DNA of 64,000 nt, taken from Bacteroidia bacterium (GTDB lineage: Bacteria > Bacteroidota > Bacteroidia > B-17B0 > Aurantibacillaceae). Where the stretch lies: NCBI GenBank assembly GCA_022841465.1, contig JALHRL010000022.1, positions 1-64,000 of the forward strand, read 5' to 3'. Numbering within the stretch: the stretch's first letter is position 1; every line of letters starts with the position of its first letter. A model generated the notes under the pieces. It saw nothing but the letters and a program-made list of their open reading frames with translations. It was not told where the DNA came from and searched no databases. Shown piece after piece: positions 24,581 to 31,831 of the stretch. A program made the position numbers and the translations under genes.

Positions 24581-25786
24581 TCAACTATTGATTTGTAAAT
24601 CACCGTCTAAAAATAATTCAGTTGTATAAAGAGTTTCCGATCTTTTAGTCCCATAACTAACAATATCAACCGATACACCAGTAAGATCTTCAATCAAATA
24701 GACAAACTGTTTAAAATTATGATCTTTATGATCTTTCCATCCAGGAACTTGTGTATAAACACCTTGTTCATATACGCCAATAGTTTCAAAGTTGTTTAAA
24801 ACATCGCTTTTAGTTAAAACCCAAGAATCTATTCCGTTGGCTTGTACTGCTTTTTTTAGCATATCAATATCAATCCAACCGATATTTCTTTGTCTTCCGG
24901 TAGTAGCTCCGAATTCTTTGCCTATTTCTCTGATCCTGTTTGCCATGTGGGGGTCAGTTTGCTCGATGCAGCTTGGAAACGGCCCTTCCCCAACCTTAGT
25001 TACATAGCATTTTATAACGCCGTACACTCTATCTATGTCTTTGTAATTTAGTCCAGTCCCAGTCAAAGCGGCAGAAACAACTGTATTAGAAGATGTTACA
25101 AACGGGTAGTCACCTTGATCTAAATCGAGTAGAGTGCCTTGTGCTCCTTCTAATAAGATCCTTTTGTTTTCATCTTTTAACGTTCTTAAAAGAGAAACGG
25201 TATCTTGGACAAACGGACTTAATTGGTTTAACGAACTTTCACAAAAATCTTTAATTTCATTTAATGAAAAGTGTTTTTCAGATCCTAAAACTTTTAATAA
25301 AGCGTTTTTTTCAACTAAAACTCTTTCTAGTTTTTTATCTAAAATTTCTTTATTAAAAAGATCTTTGATTAAAATACCAGATCTTGATGCCTTGTCTTCG
25401 TAAGCAGGTCCTATACCTTTGAGAGTTGTGCCAATTTTAAATTGCTTTTCTCGGACTTTATCTAACTCAATATGATAAGGCATAATGATATGCGCATTTG
25501 AACTAACCATTAGATTATTTTTAACATCTAAGCCTGACAATTCTTTTGTAAAAGTAGACGGACAAACAACACAGCCGTGTGCGATAATGTTAAGAGTATT
25601 TGGGTTAAGAATACCACTTGGAATAATATGTAAAACTTTCTTAGTGCCATCTGGCAAATAGATAGTGTGTCCTGCGTTATTTCCTCCCTGGAAACGGACA
25701 ACAACATCATAGTCATGACTTAGAAAGTCTACAATCTTACCCTTACCTTCGTCACCCCATTGAGCACCTACGACGACACTCACCAT
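24581..25786 (-). CDS. purA: Adenylosuccinate synthetase
   Basis: 401 residues, near the usual 430. It opens VSVVVGAQWGDEGKGKIVDFL with the catalytic Asp12 in WGDEGKGK and the catalytic His in GGNNAGHTI. Further: GTLKGIGPAYEDKASRSGI, EGAQGTLLDLDQGDYPFVTSS, GVIKCYVTKVGEGPFP and TGRQRNIGWIDI. It makes adenylosuccinate from IMP, Asp and GTP. The catalytic Asp is kept, unlike phage PurZ enzymes of the 2-aminoadenine pathway, so ordinary AMP synthesis is expected. The C-terminal GTP-base part is slightly short. Confidence 0.93.
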   Translation of the reverse strand: MVSVVVGAQWGDEGKGKIVDFLSHDYDVVVRFQGGNNAGHTIYLPDGTKKVLHIIPSGILNPNTLNIIAHGCVVCPSTFTKELSGLDVKNNLMVSSNAHIIMPYHIELDKVREKQFKIGTTLKGIGPAYEDKASRSGILIKDLFNKEILDKKLERVLVEKNALLKVLGSEKHFSLNEIKDFCESSLNQLSPFVQDTVSLLRTLKDENKRILLEGAQGTLLDLDQGDYPFVTSSNTVVSAALTGTGLNYKDIDRVYGVIKCYVTKVGEGPFPSCIEQTDPHMANRIREIGKEFGATTGRQRNIGWIDIDMLKKAVQANGIDSWVLTKSDVLNNFETIGVYEQGVYTQVPGWKDHKDHNFKQFVYLIEDLTGVSVDIVSYGTKRSETLYTTELFLDGDLQINS

Positions 25787-26148
25787 AATTTAAACTCCAT
25801 CCCAACACCAAGTCTTGTATCTCTAAAACTTCCGGTTGATTGTATTGATGTCCAATTAATATTTTCAACAAACACGCTTGGTTTAAAAAAATCCAGTACA
25901 TTATAATTGATTGCATTCTTCATATAAAAAGAAGAACCTGCCGAACCCATAAGTTCAGCTTGAGACCACATAGAATAACCTAGCCGTTTATAAATAGGTT
26001 CATTAATGCCTACCCACGCTCTAAATCCAATATCACCATGGTCGAATGATCCCATGTAACCAAACCCGGCAAGACCTTCAGCTTGTGCTGTAATCGTCTT
26101 CATTAACACTATCAAGATAAATAACATCATCTGAATTTTTTGAAGCAT
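25780..26148 (-). CDS. Exported small beta-barrel-like protein
   Basis: 122 residues. A hydrophobic signal (MMLFILIVLMKTITAQA) is followed by alternating Gly/aromatic strands (GFGYMGSFDHGDIGFRAWVGI...) and ends in Trp (GVGMEFKLW), typical of outer-membrane beta barrels. It is only large enough for a small or incomplete barrel. Its size and end resemble the PagL-like protein at 41430-41888, but no HxSN motif is seen. It overlaps the BPSL0761-like gene. Confidence 0.6.
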   Translation of the reverse strand: MLQKIQMMLFILIVLMKTITAQAEGLAGFGYMGSFDHGDIGFRAWVGINEPIYKRLGYSMWSQAELMGSAGSSFYMKNAINYNVLDFFKPSVFVENINWTSIQSTGSFRDTRLGVGMEFKLW

Positions 26149-26296
26149 GCACTAACACCAATCTTGACGGGAATTCGCTAAGTAATTTTTCCGCTTTTTT
26201 TCTAAACTTAAGCTTAAGCTTTTTGTTATTTATTATTTCTAATAAATAACGCTTAGCGTAAATAATTGATCTAGCTCTTTCGTCTGGTAAAGTCAT
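26078..26296 (-). CDS. BPSL0761-family protein
   Basis: 72 residues. The N terminus MTLPDERARSIIYAKRYLLEI is the conserved opening of small BPSL0761-type proteins, followed by LRxxAxxLL-like LKFRKKAEKLLSEFPS. Its function is not known. The C terminus overlaps the next gene by about 70 bases in another frame, a long overlap for this phage. Confidence 0.6.
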   Translation of the reverse strand: MTLPDERARSIIYAKRYLLEIINNKKLKLKFRKKAEKLLSEFPSRLVLVHASKNSDDVIYLDSVNEDDYSTS

Positions 26297-26568
26297 TGAT
26301 CTTTAGATTCAAGCATATGCAAAGCATAAACAATTTTACTTTGCTGTCGTTTTTTGACTTCTTTTAGACCTTGAGAAAGATCTTTAATAGCATCTTTAGC
26401 TGCTGAATAGTTTGGATTAGCATGTAGCTCATCTTCAGCTTGTGCAATAGCTTGATTAGACTGTACAACTAGACTTTCTAATTGTTGTTTATCAAGTGAC
26501 TCAATTTCACTGATTGTTTCTTTATCCAAATTTTTAAACGCTTTTTTTAATTTCTTTTCTAATGACAT
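26293..26568 (-). CDS. Helical hypothetical protein
   Basis: 91 residues from ATG 26568 (MSLEKKLKKAF), preferred because this start just clears the stop of the response regulator; the frame is open to 26607. Charged and helical throughout, with coiled-coil character. No family recognised. Confidence 0.55.
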   Translation of the reverse strand: MSLEKKLKKAFKNLDKETISEIESLDKQQLESLVVQSNQAIAQAEDELHANPNYSAAKDAIKDLSQGLKEVKKRQQSKIVYALHMLESKDQ

Positions 26569-26569
26569 A

Positions 26570-27244
26570 TTATTCAAACCTATATCCTTTTTTAGAGTTT
26601 GCAACAATCCGAGTTTTTAAGCAAGGGTGTTTTTTTCTTAGTGTTTTAACCAACATAGTTACAGCATTTACAGTCTCAGCTGCTCCGGCTTCTTTAGCTA
26701 TTGTAATGTGATCAATGACTCTAGGTCTATTGTTCATTAACAACGCTAAAAACCGATACTCTGTATTACCTAGTATAATTTCTTGTTTAGTTATTTTATC
26801 AAATAGAATATTTTTTTGTCTATATTCTTCTTTATTATTTTCTTTAACTGTACGTCTTTTAATGTAAAAATCTTCACATTCAAAATAATTTATAGATTCG
26901 TCTTTATTTTGTAGAAGTTTATCAACTCTTTTTTCAAACTCTTTAATGTAAAAAGGATAAACAATATATTCATCTGTTCCTGATTCAAAAGCTTTAACTG
27001 CAAAATCTTCAGAATAAAAATCTGAAATTAAAATAAACTTTACTTTTTTATATCTAATGTCTTTTTTAAATAACCGAACAAGATCAAATCCGTTGATCAG
27101 TTTTTGTTTTATGTCTAAAATAATTAAATCTGGATTTTCAATGTGTAAAGTTTCAATAGCTAAAATTGGATTAGTTAAATTAATTAAGTTATAATTTTTT
27201 AAACTAATATTTAATTTTGAAAATATAACTATCTTTTTTTTCAT
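26570..27244 (-). CDS. OmpR/PhoB-type response regulator with atypical receiver
   Basis: 224 residues. The receiver has the phospho-acceptor-type Asp44 in LIILDIKQ and the usual beta-alpha order, but the acidic pair after strand 1 is missing (IVIFSKLN where DD is usual), and the conserved Lys before the last strand is replaced (IVYPF). The C-terminal winged helix (YRFLALLMNNRPRVID..., VTMLVKTLRKKHP...SKKGYRFE) is a Trans_reg_C DNA-binding domain. It likely binds DNA without classic phosphorylation. It may control accessory genes or host promoters. No sensor kinase gene is in the window. Confidence 0.85.
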   Translation of the reverse strand: MKKKIVIFSKLNISLKNYNLINLTNPILAIETLHIENPDLIILDIKQKLINGFDLVRLFKKDIRYKKVKFILISDFYSEDFAVKAFESGTDEYIVYPFYIKEFEKRVDKLLQNKDESINYFECEDFYIKRRTVKENNKEEYRQKNILFDKITKQEIILGNTEYRFLALLMNNRPRVIDHITIAKEAGAAETVNAVTMLVKTLRKKHPCLKTRIVANSKKGYRFE

Positions 27245-27246
27245 AT

Positions 27247-27603
27247 TTAAGAACTTATCGATTTTAAAAACTCAACAGTCTCTGTATACCCCCTATATTC
27301 TGCATATCGAATAGCCTAATTATCCAAAGCTCTAACACCAGCACCAAGTTGCGCTAGCAACTTGACCATCTCTATATGCCCACGATAAGCTGCATATCGA
27401 ATAGCTTCATCATTTTCAGCTCTAACATCAGCCCCAAGCTCTGTTAGAGCCTTGACCGTCTCTGTATGCCCATAATAAGCAGCCATTCGAATAGCACAAT
27501 CATTCTCAGCTCTAACATCAGCACCATCAGCTATAATCTGTTGAATAGCTTCTACAGGCAGACCTAGTTCAATTGCTTTATACAGTTCTTCTTGAATGTT
27601 CAT
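27247..27603 (-). pseudogene. Ankyrin-repeat gene 1 with in-frame amber codon
   Basis: It opens with MNIQEELYKAIELGLPVEAIQ, as in two sister genes. Ankyrin repeats of about 33 residues follow (ADVRAENDCAIRMAAYYGHTETVKAL). A TAG at 27316-27318 ends the frame after 95 residues, but the repeat continues in frame (AIRYAEYRGYTETVEFLKSISS) to TAA at 27247-27249. In the sisters this site is Trp or another sense codon, so TAG is a point nonsense mutation or a suppressed stop. The coding part is 27316-27603. Confidence 0.7.
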
Positions 27604-27608
27604 AAGCT

Positions 27609-27640
27609 GATTAATTCCTATTCTGAATGCATTTGGGTAA
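27609..27640 (-). repeat. 32-bp junction element copy 1
   Basis: On the minus strand it reads TTACCCAAA, 17 bases, TTAATC. It encodes the last residues of the subtilase (TQMHSE, stop) and carries the AGGAA before ankyrin gene 1. One of seven copies with fixed spacing, all at gene junctions. Confidence 0.8.
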
Positions 27641-28280
27641 GTTTAGAAGTTTTAATCGCCGCGGACATACTTGTCCCGGTTTCATATTTTCCATTAACTA
27701 ATAGATTATGTCCATTTTCTTTTGCGTTAACAGGTCCGCCATAGTTCGAAGAACTAACGCGAAACAGTCCAACATAATTGGCTACAACATAAAACCCGGG
27801 CAACCCAACTTCATAGCAAGCCGGATACGACCGGCAAGATTGATATAGGTCTTCTCCTTTATTTCCGGCGGCAACAACAACCTTAATTCCATTAATTAAC
27901 GCATTAATAATAGATTTACGTTCTTTAGGTAAATAAAGCCTACCATCAAGGCTCATGTTAATAATTTTAGCTTTATGTTTAATAGCTAGATTTACTGCAG
28001 TTGACGCAATTTGATCAACAGTTTCTCGGTCCTCGTTTTGAGTCATGTTTCTATAATGCACAGGGGAATGTATCCATTTAATAGGCATTATGCAAAATTT
28101 CGTAAGATCTGTGCGTTCGGCAATAATTGACGTAATTGCTGTCCCATGACCCATGACATCTCGAATACCGGTATTAGTTAGATCAAATCTAAGACCTTTG
28201 CAAAGCACAAACTCTGAGTTTTCATGAGTGTATCCAGAATCAATTACTGCTATGGGAGTTCTATGGTCTATATCAAACAC
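27618..28280 (-). CDS. Subtilisin-like serine protease (S8)
   Basis: 220 residues with a GTG start at 28280 preceded by AAGAG. The triad is visible: Asp in IAVIDSGYTH, His in VMGHGTAITS, oxyanion Asn in VVAAGNKG and Ser in ETGTSMSAAI. It is short for a subtilase and has no signal peptide or pro-peptide, so it is probably cytoplasmic. The last residues TQMHSE are encoded by the 32-bp element, exactly as in the Cys-rich protein at 30539. It lies between two ankyrin genes. Confidence 0.88.
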   Translation of the reverse strand: MFDIDHRTPIAVIDSGYTHENSEFVLCKGLRFDLTNTGIRDVMGHGTAITSIIAERTDLTKFCIMPIKWIHSPVHYRNMTQNEDRETVDQIASTAVNLAIKHKAKIINMSLDGRLYLPKERKSIINALINGIKVVVAAGNKGEDLYQSCRSYPACYEVGLPGFYVVANYVGLFRVSSSNYGGPVNAKENGHNLLVNGKYETGTSMSAAIKTSKLTQMHSE

Positions 28281-28281
28281 A

Positions 28282-28313
28282 AATTAATCTCTTTTCTGAA
28301 TGCATTTAGTCAA
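28282..28313 (-). repeat. 32-bp junction element copy 2
   Basis: Variant form TTGACTAAA, 17 bases, TTAATT on the minus strand. It joins the end of ankyrin gene 2 (GARLD, stop) to the subtilase start and shares TGCATTCAGAAAAGAGA with copy 4. Confidence 0.75.
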
Positions 28314-28581
28314 GTCTAGCACCAAGACTCTTGAGCAACTCAACAGTCTCTGTATGCCCACGATAAGCTGCCCATCGAATAGGCCAATCATTACCAGCTC
28401 TAACATCAGCTCCAAGCTCTGCTAGAGCCTTGACAGTTTCTGTACGTCCATTTCTAGCTGCCCATCGAATAGACCAATCATTCTTAGCTCTAAAATCAGC
28501 ACCATCAGCTATAATCTGTTGAATAGATTCTACAGGTAGTCCTAGTTCGATTGCTTTATACAGTTCTTGTTGAATGTTCAT
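28306..28581 (-). CDS. Ankyrin-repeat protein 2
   Basis: 91 residues. N terminus MNIQQELYKAIELGLPVESIQQ, then about two ankyrin repeats (IRWAARNGRTETVKALAELGADVRAG, IRWAAYRGHTETVELLKSLGARLD). It is nearly identical at both ends to ankyrin gene 3 but has fewer repeats, which points to duplication with loss or gain of repeat units. Ankyrin proteins bind other proteins; no effector domain is attached. Confidence 0.85.
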   Translation of the reverse strand: MNIQQELYKAIELGLPVESIQQIIADGADFRAKNDWSIRWAARNGRTETVKALAELGADVRAGNDWPIRWAAYRGHTETVELLKSLGARLD

Positions 28582-28586
28582 AATCC

Positions 28587-28618
28587 GATTAATTCCTATT
28601 TTGTATACGATTAGGCAT
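28587..28618 (-). repeat. 32-bp junction element copy 3 (diverged)
   Basis: Diverged copy ATGCCTAAT, 17 bases, TTAATC, between the PcfJ-like gene end and ankyrin gene 2. The AATAGGAATTAATC half is intact and provides the ribosome-binding site. Confidence 0.65.
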
Positions 28619-29288
28619 TTTTATAAAAAAATGTCTTTTCAAACATATTTAAATACTTAGGATTTTTTACAGTCTTATCAATGACACCCTTTAAATACGG
28701 CGAAACTTCAACATAACCCAAATTAACCATATCATTCGGATTTACAGTTTTACCCAAACGCTTTAAACACCTAATAACTTTTTGGATATATTTAGGGTGA
28801 ATGTGACCGTTACCTTTACCTTTAATTTGCTGAAGTTGATCCGATCCTGTTACCTCAAACGTAGCATGAGGCTCATTGTTTTGATCACGCAACGAATAGA
28901 TTTTAGTTTCTTTGCCGTAATATGAGGCAACGCAATGCTTCATAATATATCCTTCTCGTTTATATGCGGATTCACCGACAAGCCTGACAAGCCTAAACCC
29001 ATCCTTAAATTTAAGAACTGATTTAGTATCTTGCTCAGTTTCAGCTATTTCCGATGCCTTTTTTCTGAGTTTCTCGACCCATTCAAGAGACTTTTGTTTT
29101 GCTGTAATATAGTCCATCTTTTGAAAGCGCTTCGGTGCTGCGTCAGAATTAAGATAGTCAACAATGTGCTCGACTTCTTGATAAGAAACACTCGGATCTT
29201 TTTTGACTTTTTTTGCCAGTGTGTTGCTAATCCACCATTTAGTTTCATCTTTATTTGGTCGGTTCAAAAAATCTTGAATCATTGTCAT
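28611..29288 (-). CDS. PcfJ-like protein
   Basis: 225 residues. The central part GYIMKHCVASYYGKETKIYSLRD followed by EPHATFEVTG and IKGKGNGHIHPKYI matches the PcfJ-like domain found in plasmids and phages. The N-terminal 90 residues are helical and charged. Its role is not known; PcfJ genes travel with conjugative and phage elements. It may have been acquired together with the ankyrin modules. Confidence 0.75.
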   Translation of the reverse strand: MTMIQDFLNRPNKDETKWWISNTLAKKVKKDPSVSYQEVEHIVDYLNSDAAPKRFQKMDYITAKQKSLEWVEKLRKKASEIAETEQDTKSVLKFKDGFRLVRLVGESAYKREGYIMKHCVASYYGKETKIYSLRDQNNEPHATFEVTGSDQLQQIKGKGNGHIHPKYIQKVIRCLKRLGKTVNPNDMVNLGYVEVSPYLKGVIDKTVKNPKYLNMFEKTFFYKNA

Positions 29289-29294
29289 ATCTCC

Positions 29295-29459
29295 TTAGAT
29301 ACAGGATACAGTTTTTTCAAGCTGCTTGCTATCAGTGTTTTGAAATTTTTCAAAATCTGAGGCGCTATCAAAAGTCATTGTGCAAACCGTGTCGTTAATC
29401 TGAACGCGCGCAACGACCTCTTGTTCTTGAGTAACAGTGACTGTCAAAATATTAAACAT
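29295..29459 (-). CDS. Small beta-rich hypothetical protein
   Basis: 54 residues from ATG 29459 (MFNILTVTV), with AGGAG 7 bases upstream; the frame is open further upstream but that would overlap the previous gene deeply. It starts with alternating hydrophobic strands and has two Cys residues. Overlaps 29452-29712 by 8 bases. Confidence 0.55.
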   Translation of the reverse strand: MFNILTVTVTQEQEVVARVQINDTVCTMTFDSASDFEKFQNTDSKQLEKTVSCI

Positions 29460-29712
29460 AATAGTCTCCTGCTGAAAAATTGACTTGCAACATGTCGTCG
29501 TGTGGCGTGACTTTATACCTTTGATCCTCAAGTTGTTTAATAACAGCCAAAATAGTCTTTATTGACGCACCTCGGGTGCTGACGTTAACGGTTTCTTTTC
29601 CCTCATACGCGGCAGAAACTACAGCGTGTAAAACTTTGCTTTTAAGTTGAAACCTATTCAGTTTGCCGGTCTTGCTTTGTACTACGATCTTTTGTGCTTT
29701 TTGTGCGTTCAT
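29452..29712 (-). CDS. Hypothetical protein
   Basis: 86 residues with mixed alpha/beta character (KIVVQSKTGKLNRFQLK..., VNVSTRGASIKTILAVIKQLED). No family recognised. Its end carries the AGGAG used by the next gene. Confidence 0.55.
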   Translation of the reverse strand: MNAQKAQKIVVQSKTGKLNRFQLKSKVLHAVVSAAYEGKETVNVSTRGASIKTILAVIKQLEDQRYKVTPHDDMLQVNFSAGDYYV

Positions 29713-29715
29713 ATT

Positions 29716-29862
29716 TTACTTTTCTTTCTTTTTTTCTAGTTGTTTGTTTAGCTGTAACAGATAGTTGTGAATAGCCTTTATACGTTCTGGGTCGTTTGTC
29801 TGGTGGATAAGATCTAACATCCAAAGTTTAGTTTCTAGTAGTTCTTTTTGAGATTTTGTCAT
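29716..29862 (-). CDS. Small helical protein
   Basis: 48 residues (MTKSQKELLETKLWMLDLIHQ...), charged and helical. It starts 2 bases after the repeat element copy 4 and has an AAGAG upstream. It ends 3 bases before the next gene start, so packing supports expression. Confidence 0.5.
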   Translation of the reverse strand: MTKSQKELLETKLWMLDLIHQTNDPERIKAIHNYLLQLNKQLEKKKEK

Positions 29863-29864
29863 CA

Positions 29865-29896
29865 GATTAATCTCTTTTCTAAATGCAATTAGTCAA
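29865..29896 (-). repeat. 32-bp junction element copy 4
   Basis: TTGACTAAT, 17 bases, TTAATC on the minus strand. It links the end of ankyrin gene 3 (GARLD, stop) to the small gene 29716-29862. Closest to copy 2. Confidence 0.75.
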
Positions 29897-30524
29897 GTCT
29901 AGCACCAAGACTATTGAGCAACTCAACAGTCTCTGTATGTCCATTAGCTGATGCCAATCGAATAGCCAAATTATTATTAGCTCTAACATTAGCTCCAAGT
30001 TGCGCTAGCAACTTAACTGTATCTGTATATCCATTTGCAGCTGCAGATCGAATAGGTTTATCATTAGCAGCTCTAACATCAGCTCCAAGTTGCGCTAGAA
30101 CCCTTACGATATCTGTACGTCCATTTTGTGCCGCCCATTGAATAGCTTCATCGTTAGCAGCTCTAACATCAGCTCCAAGTTGCGCTAGAGCATTAACAGT
30201 ATCTATATTTTCATTTTCTACTGCATGTCGAATAGCATAGTCATCGCCAGCTCTAACATCAGCTCCAAGTTGCACTAGCAACTTAACTATTTCTGTATGT
30301 CCATTCTCAGCTGCCAATCTAATAGCCAAATCATTTTCAGCTGTAACATCAGCCCCAAGTTGCGCTAACAACTCAACTATTTTTATATGCCCACATCTAG
30401 CTGCCTGTTGAATAGCTTTGTCATATTCAGCTCTAACATCAGCGCCATCAGCTATAATCTGTTGAATAGCTTCTACAGGTAGTCCTAGTTTGATTGCTTT
30501 ATACAGTTCTTTTTGAATATTCAT
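29889..30524 (-). CDS. Ankyrin-repeat protein 3
   Basis: 211 residues with about six ankyrin repeats of 33 residues, each close to A-I-R-x-A-A-x-N-G-H-T-x-x-V-x-L-L-A-Q-L-G-A-D-V-R-A. N terminus MNIQKELYKAIKLGLPVEAIQQ and end NSLGARLD match genes 1 and 2. DNA repeats between units are strong, so repeat number can change by recombination. A protein-binding role is expected; the partner is unknown. Confidence 0.9.
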   Translation of the reverse strand: MNIQKELYKAIKLGLPVEAIQQIIADGADVRAEYDKAIQQAARCGHIKIVELLAQLGADVTAENDLAIRLAAENGHTEIVKLLVQLGADVRAGDDYAIRHAVENENIDTVNALAQLGADVRAANDEAIQWAAQNGRTDIVRVLAQLGADVRAANDKPIRSAAANGYTDTVKLLAQLGANVRANNNLAIRLASANGHTETVELLNSLGARLD

Positions 30525-30529
30525 AAGCT

Positions 30530-30561
30530 GATTAATTCCTATTCTGAATGCATTTGGGTAA
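30530..30561 (-). repeat. 32-bp junction element copy 5
   Basis: TTACCCAAA, 17 bases, TTAATC on the minus strand, nearly identical to copy 1. It encodes the C-terminal TQMHSE of the Cys-rich gene and provides AGGAA for ankyrin gene 3. Confidence 0.8.
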
Positions 30562-30706
30562 AATCACATTTGTCTTTACCAAAACATTCGCAATCGTTTT
30601 CTTTATCAAAGACAATATCACCCTCAAAGAAGACTCCCGCCCCGCAACAAGATTCATTAACTGTCGTCCATTCGCCACAATCGCAACAAATGCCATCTTT
30701 ACTCAT
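30539..30706 (-). CDS. Small cysteine-rich protein
   Basis: 55 residues (MSKDGICCDCGEWTTVNESCC...). Seven Cys residues are grouped as CCxC, CC and CxC...C, likely metal-binding. The last six residues TQMHSE come from the repeated element and are identical to the end of the subtilase, so the original C terminus may have been replaced. Its start overlaps the stop of the upstream gene. Confidence 0.6.
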   Translation of the reverse strand: MSKDGICCDCGEWTTVNESCCGAGVFFEGDIVFDKENDCECFGKDKCDFTQMHSE

Positions 30707-30854
30707 TGGTCTTGTCCTCCGTTAATCGAGCAAGGTCTCGGTCAATCAAACTCAATGTTACAAGCAAGAGTTGTCTGTTTAGATCATCACAATTGTTGTA
30801 TTGGTCCATGATTTCTTGTTTTTCTCTAAGCAATTCTAAAACTTCTTTTTTCAT
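30699..30854 (-). CDS. Small helical protein
   Basis: 51 residues (MKKEVLELLREKQEIMDQY...), helical, amphipathic. It overlaps both neighbours (ATGA type). No family recognised. Confidence 0.55.
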   Translation of the reverse strand: MKKEVLELLREKQEIMDQYNNCDDLNRQLLLVTLSLIDRDLARLTEDKTNE

Positions 30855-31018
30855 CGTCGCACCGCACTATATGGGGTTATACGCTTAATCATTTCTAATT
30901 TTACGGACACCTTGTAAATTTCACGCGCAATCCACCTTTTTTCAGCAACCGTAACGGCAACCCTGAATTGATCAAGCAACTTTGCTTTATAGGTTTCCAG
31001 CCTTTGACGCTCACTCAT
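30851..31018 (-). CDS. Small basic helical protein
   Basis: 55 residues from ATG 31018 (MSERQRLETYKAKLLDQF), with GAGGAG about 7 bases upstream. It is rich in Arg and Lys. It overlaps both neighbours. Confidence 0.55.
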   Translation of the reverse strand: MSERQRLETYKAKLLDQFRVAVTVAEKRWIAREIYKVSVKLEMIKRITPYSAVRR

Positions 31019-31166
31019 TGTCCGACTCCTCTTCTGAAACATCTTCTAGTCCAAAAATCTGCTCACGTTCATAATCCAATGCATCTTGATAACGCTTGTC
31101 TAGATAGTCTTGCTTTAACATATCTAGCCATTCTTGTAAGTCTTTAGCTTTTTTTGGATCATTCAT
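31011..31166 (-). CDS. Small acidic protein
   Basis: 51 residues (MNDPKKAKDLQEWLDMLKQ...) ending in an acidic tail (EDVSEEESDNE). Its stop overlaps the start of the next gene by 8 bases. No family recognised. Confidence 0.5.
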   Translation of the reverse strand: MNDPKKAKDLQEWLDMLKQDYLDKRYQDALDYEREQIFGLEDVSEEESDNE

Positions 31167-31230
31167 AAATATACCTATTGCATCTGCTATGCCAAGTTAT
31201 TCTTTAATATTTTCAACCAAAGGCACCATC

Positions 31231-31746
31231 CTACTTGTTCAACCTTTTGACAACTACCAAAGTCTTCTTCAGCTCTACCAATCGTGCGAGTCTCACCTCT
31301 CTAAGAGCCTTCTTAGAACGTGGATTGCACAGCTGTTGCCGAACAGACGCTATTAGACGCTCATAATGCCTTACAGACGCATCTAAATCATCTAGTCCTT
31401 GTGGTGCTTGAATTACGTAATCGATTTTAATACCGAGCAAATCCAGTATTCTATAGAGCCTAATTACATGCTTTATTGTAGACCGACTATAATAGTAGTT
31501 ATTTAACACCAATTTACCTTTAATAACTTTAAGAAGTGGGTACCATCCATAACTTGTGGCATAAAGGGTTTTAGGATCGAAAAAGAAATTAGAAGACTTA
31601 AATACAGCTTCACGACTAAAGAACCTTACCGGCAAACTAAAGTCCCCGAACGTATTCCCCTTTGCTTTTTCTAGTTCATGCTGAATTTTAGCGTACTCAA
31701 TAGCTCCAACAACCGACTCTTTTGTATAGTTCATACAACTAGTCAT
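31231..31746 (-). CDS. Hypothetical protein
   Basis: 171 residues, with an N-terminal mixed part rich in Phe/Tyr and a C-terminal basic helical part (RQQLCNPRSKKALREVRLARLVELKKT). No recognised domain. It lies just after a strong leftward terminator, so it probably has its own promoter in the short gap before it. Confidence 0.55.
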   Translation of the reverse strand: MTSCMNYTKESVVGAIEYAKIQHELEKAKGNTFGDFSLPVRFFSREAVFKSSNFFFDPKTLYATSYGWYPLLKVIKGKLVLNNYYYSRSTIKHVIRLYRILDLLGIKIDYVIQAPQGLDDLDASVRHYERLIASVRQQLCNPRSKKALREVRLARLVELKKTLVVVKRLNK

Positions 31747-31773
31747 TGCATGACGTGTGCCAGGGCTTAGATC

Positions 31774-31808
31774 AAATAAAAAGGGCAGACACCCAAAGAT
31801 GTCTGCCC
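31774..31808 (-). terminator. Rho-independent terminator (leftward)
   Basis: On the minus strand GGGCAGACA and TGTCTGCCC form a perfect 9-bp stem with an 8-base loop, followed by TTTTTATTT. It ends the transcript of the four small genes at 31832-32785. Confidence 0.9.
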
Positions 31809-31831
31809 AAAGACTAGACGTTGGTTAAAAC

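Noticed and set aside
24581-25786. PurZ and a 2-aminoadenine genome
   Set aside because: The catalytic Asp (WGDEGKGK) and His are kept as in PurA, and no partner enzymes of the Z pathway were seen.
27300-30530. CRISPR-like array from the regular repeats
   Set aside because: The roughly 99-base period is ankyrin coding repeats in frame, not short repeats with unique spacers.
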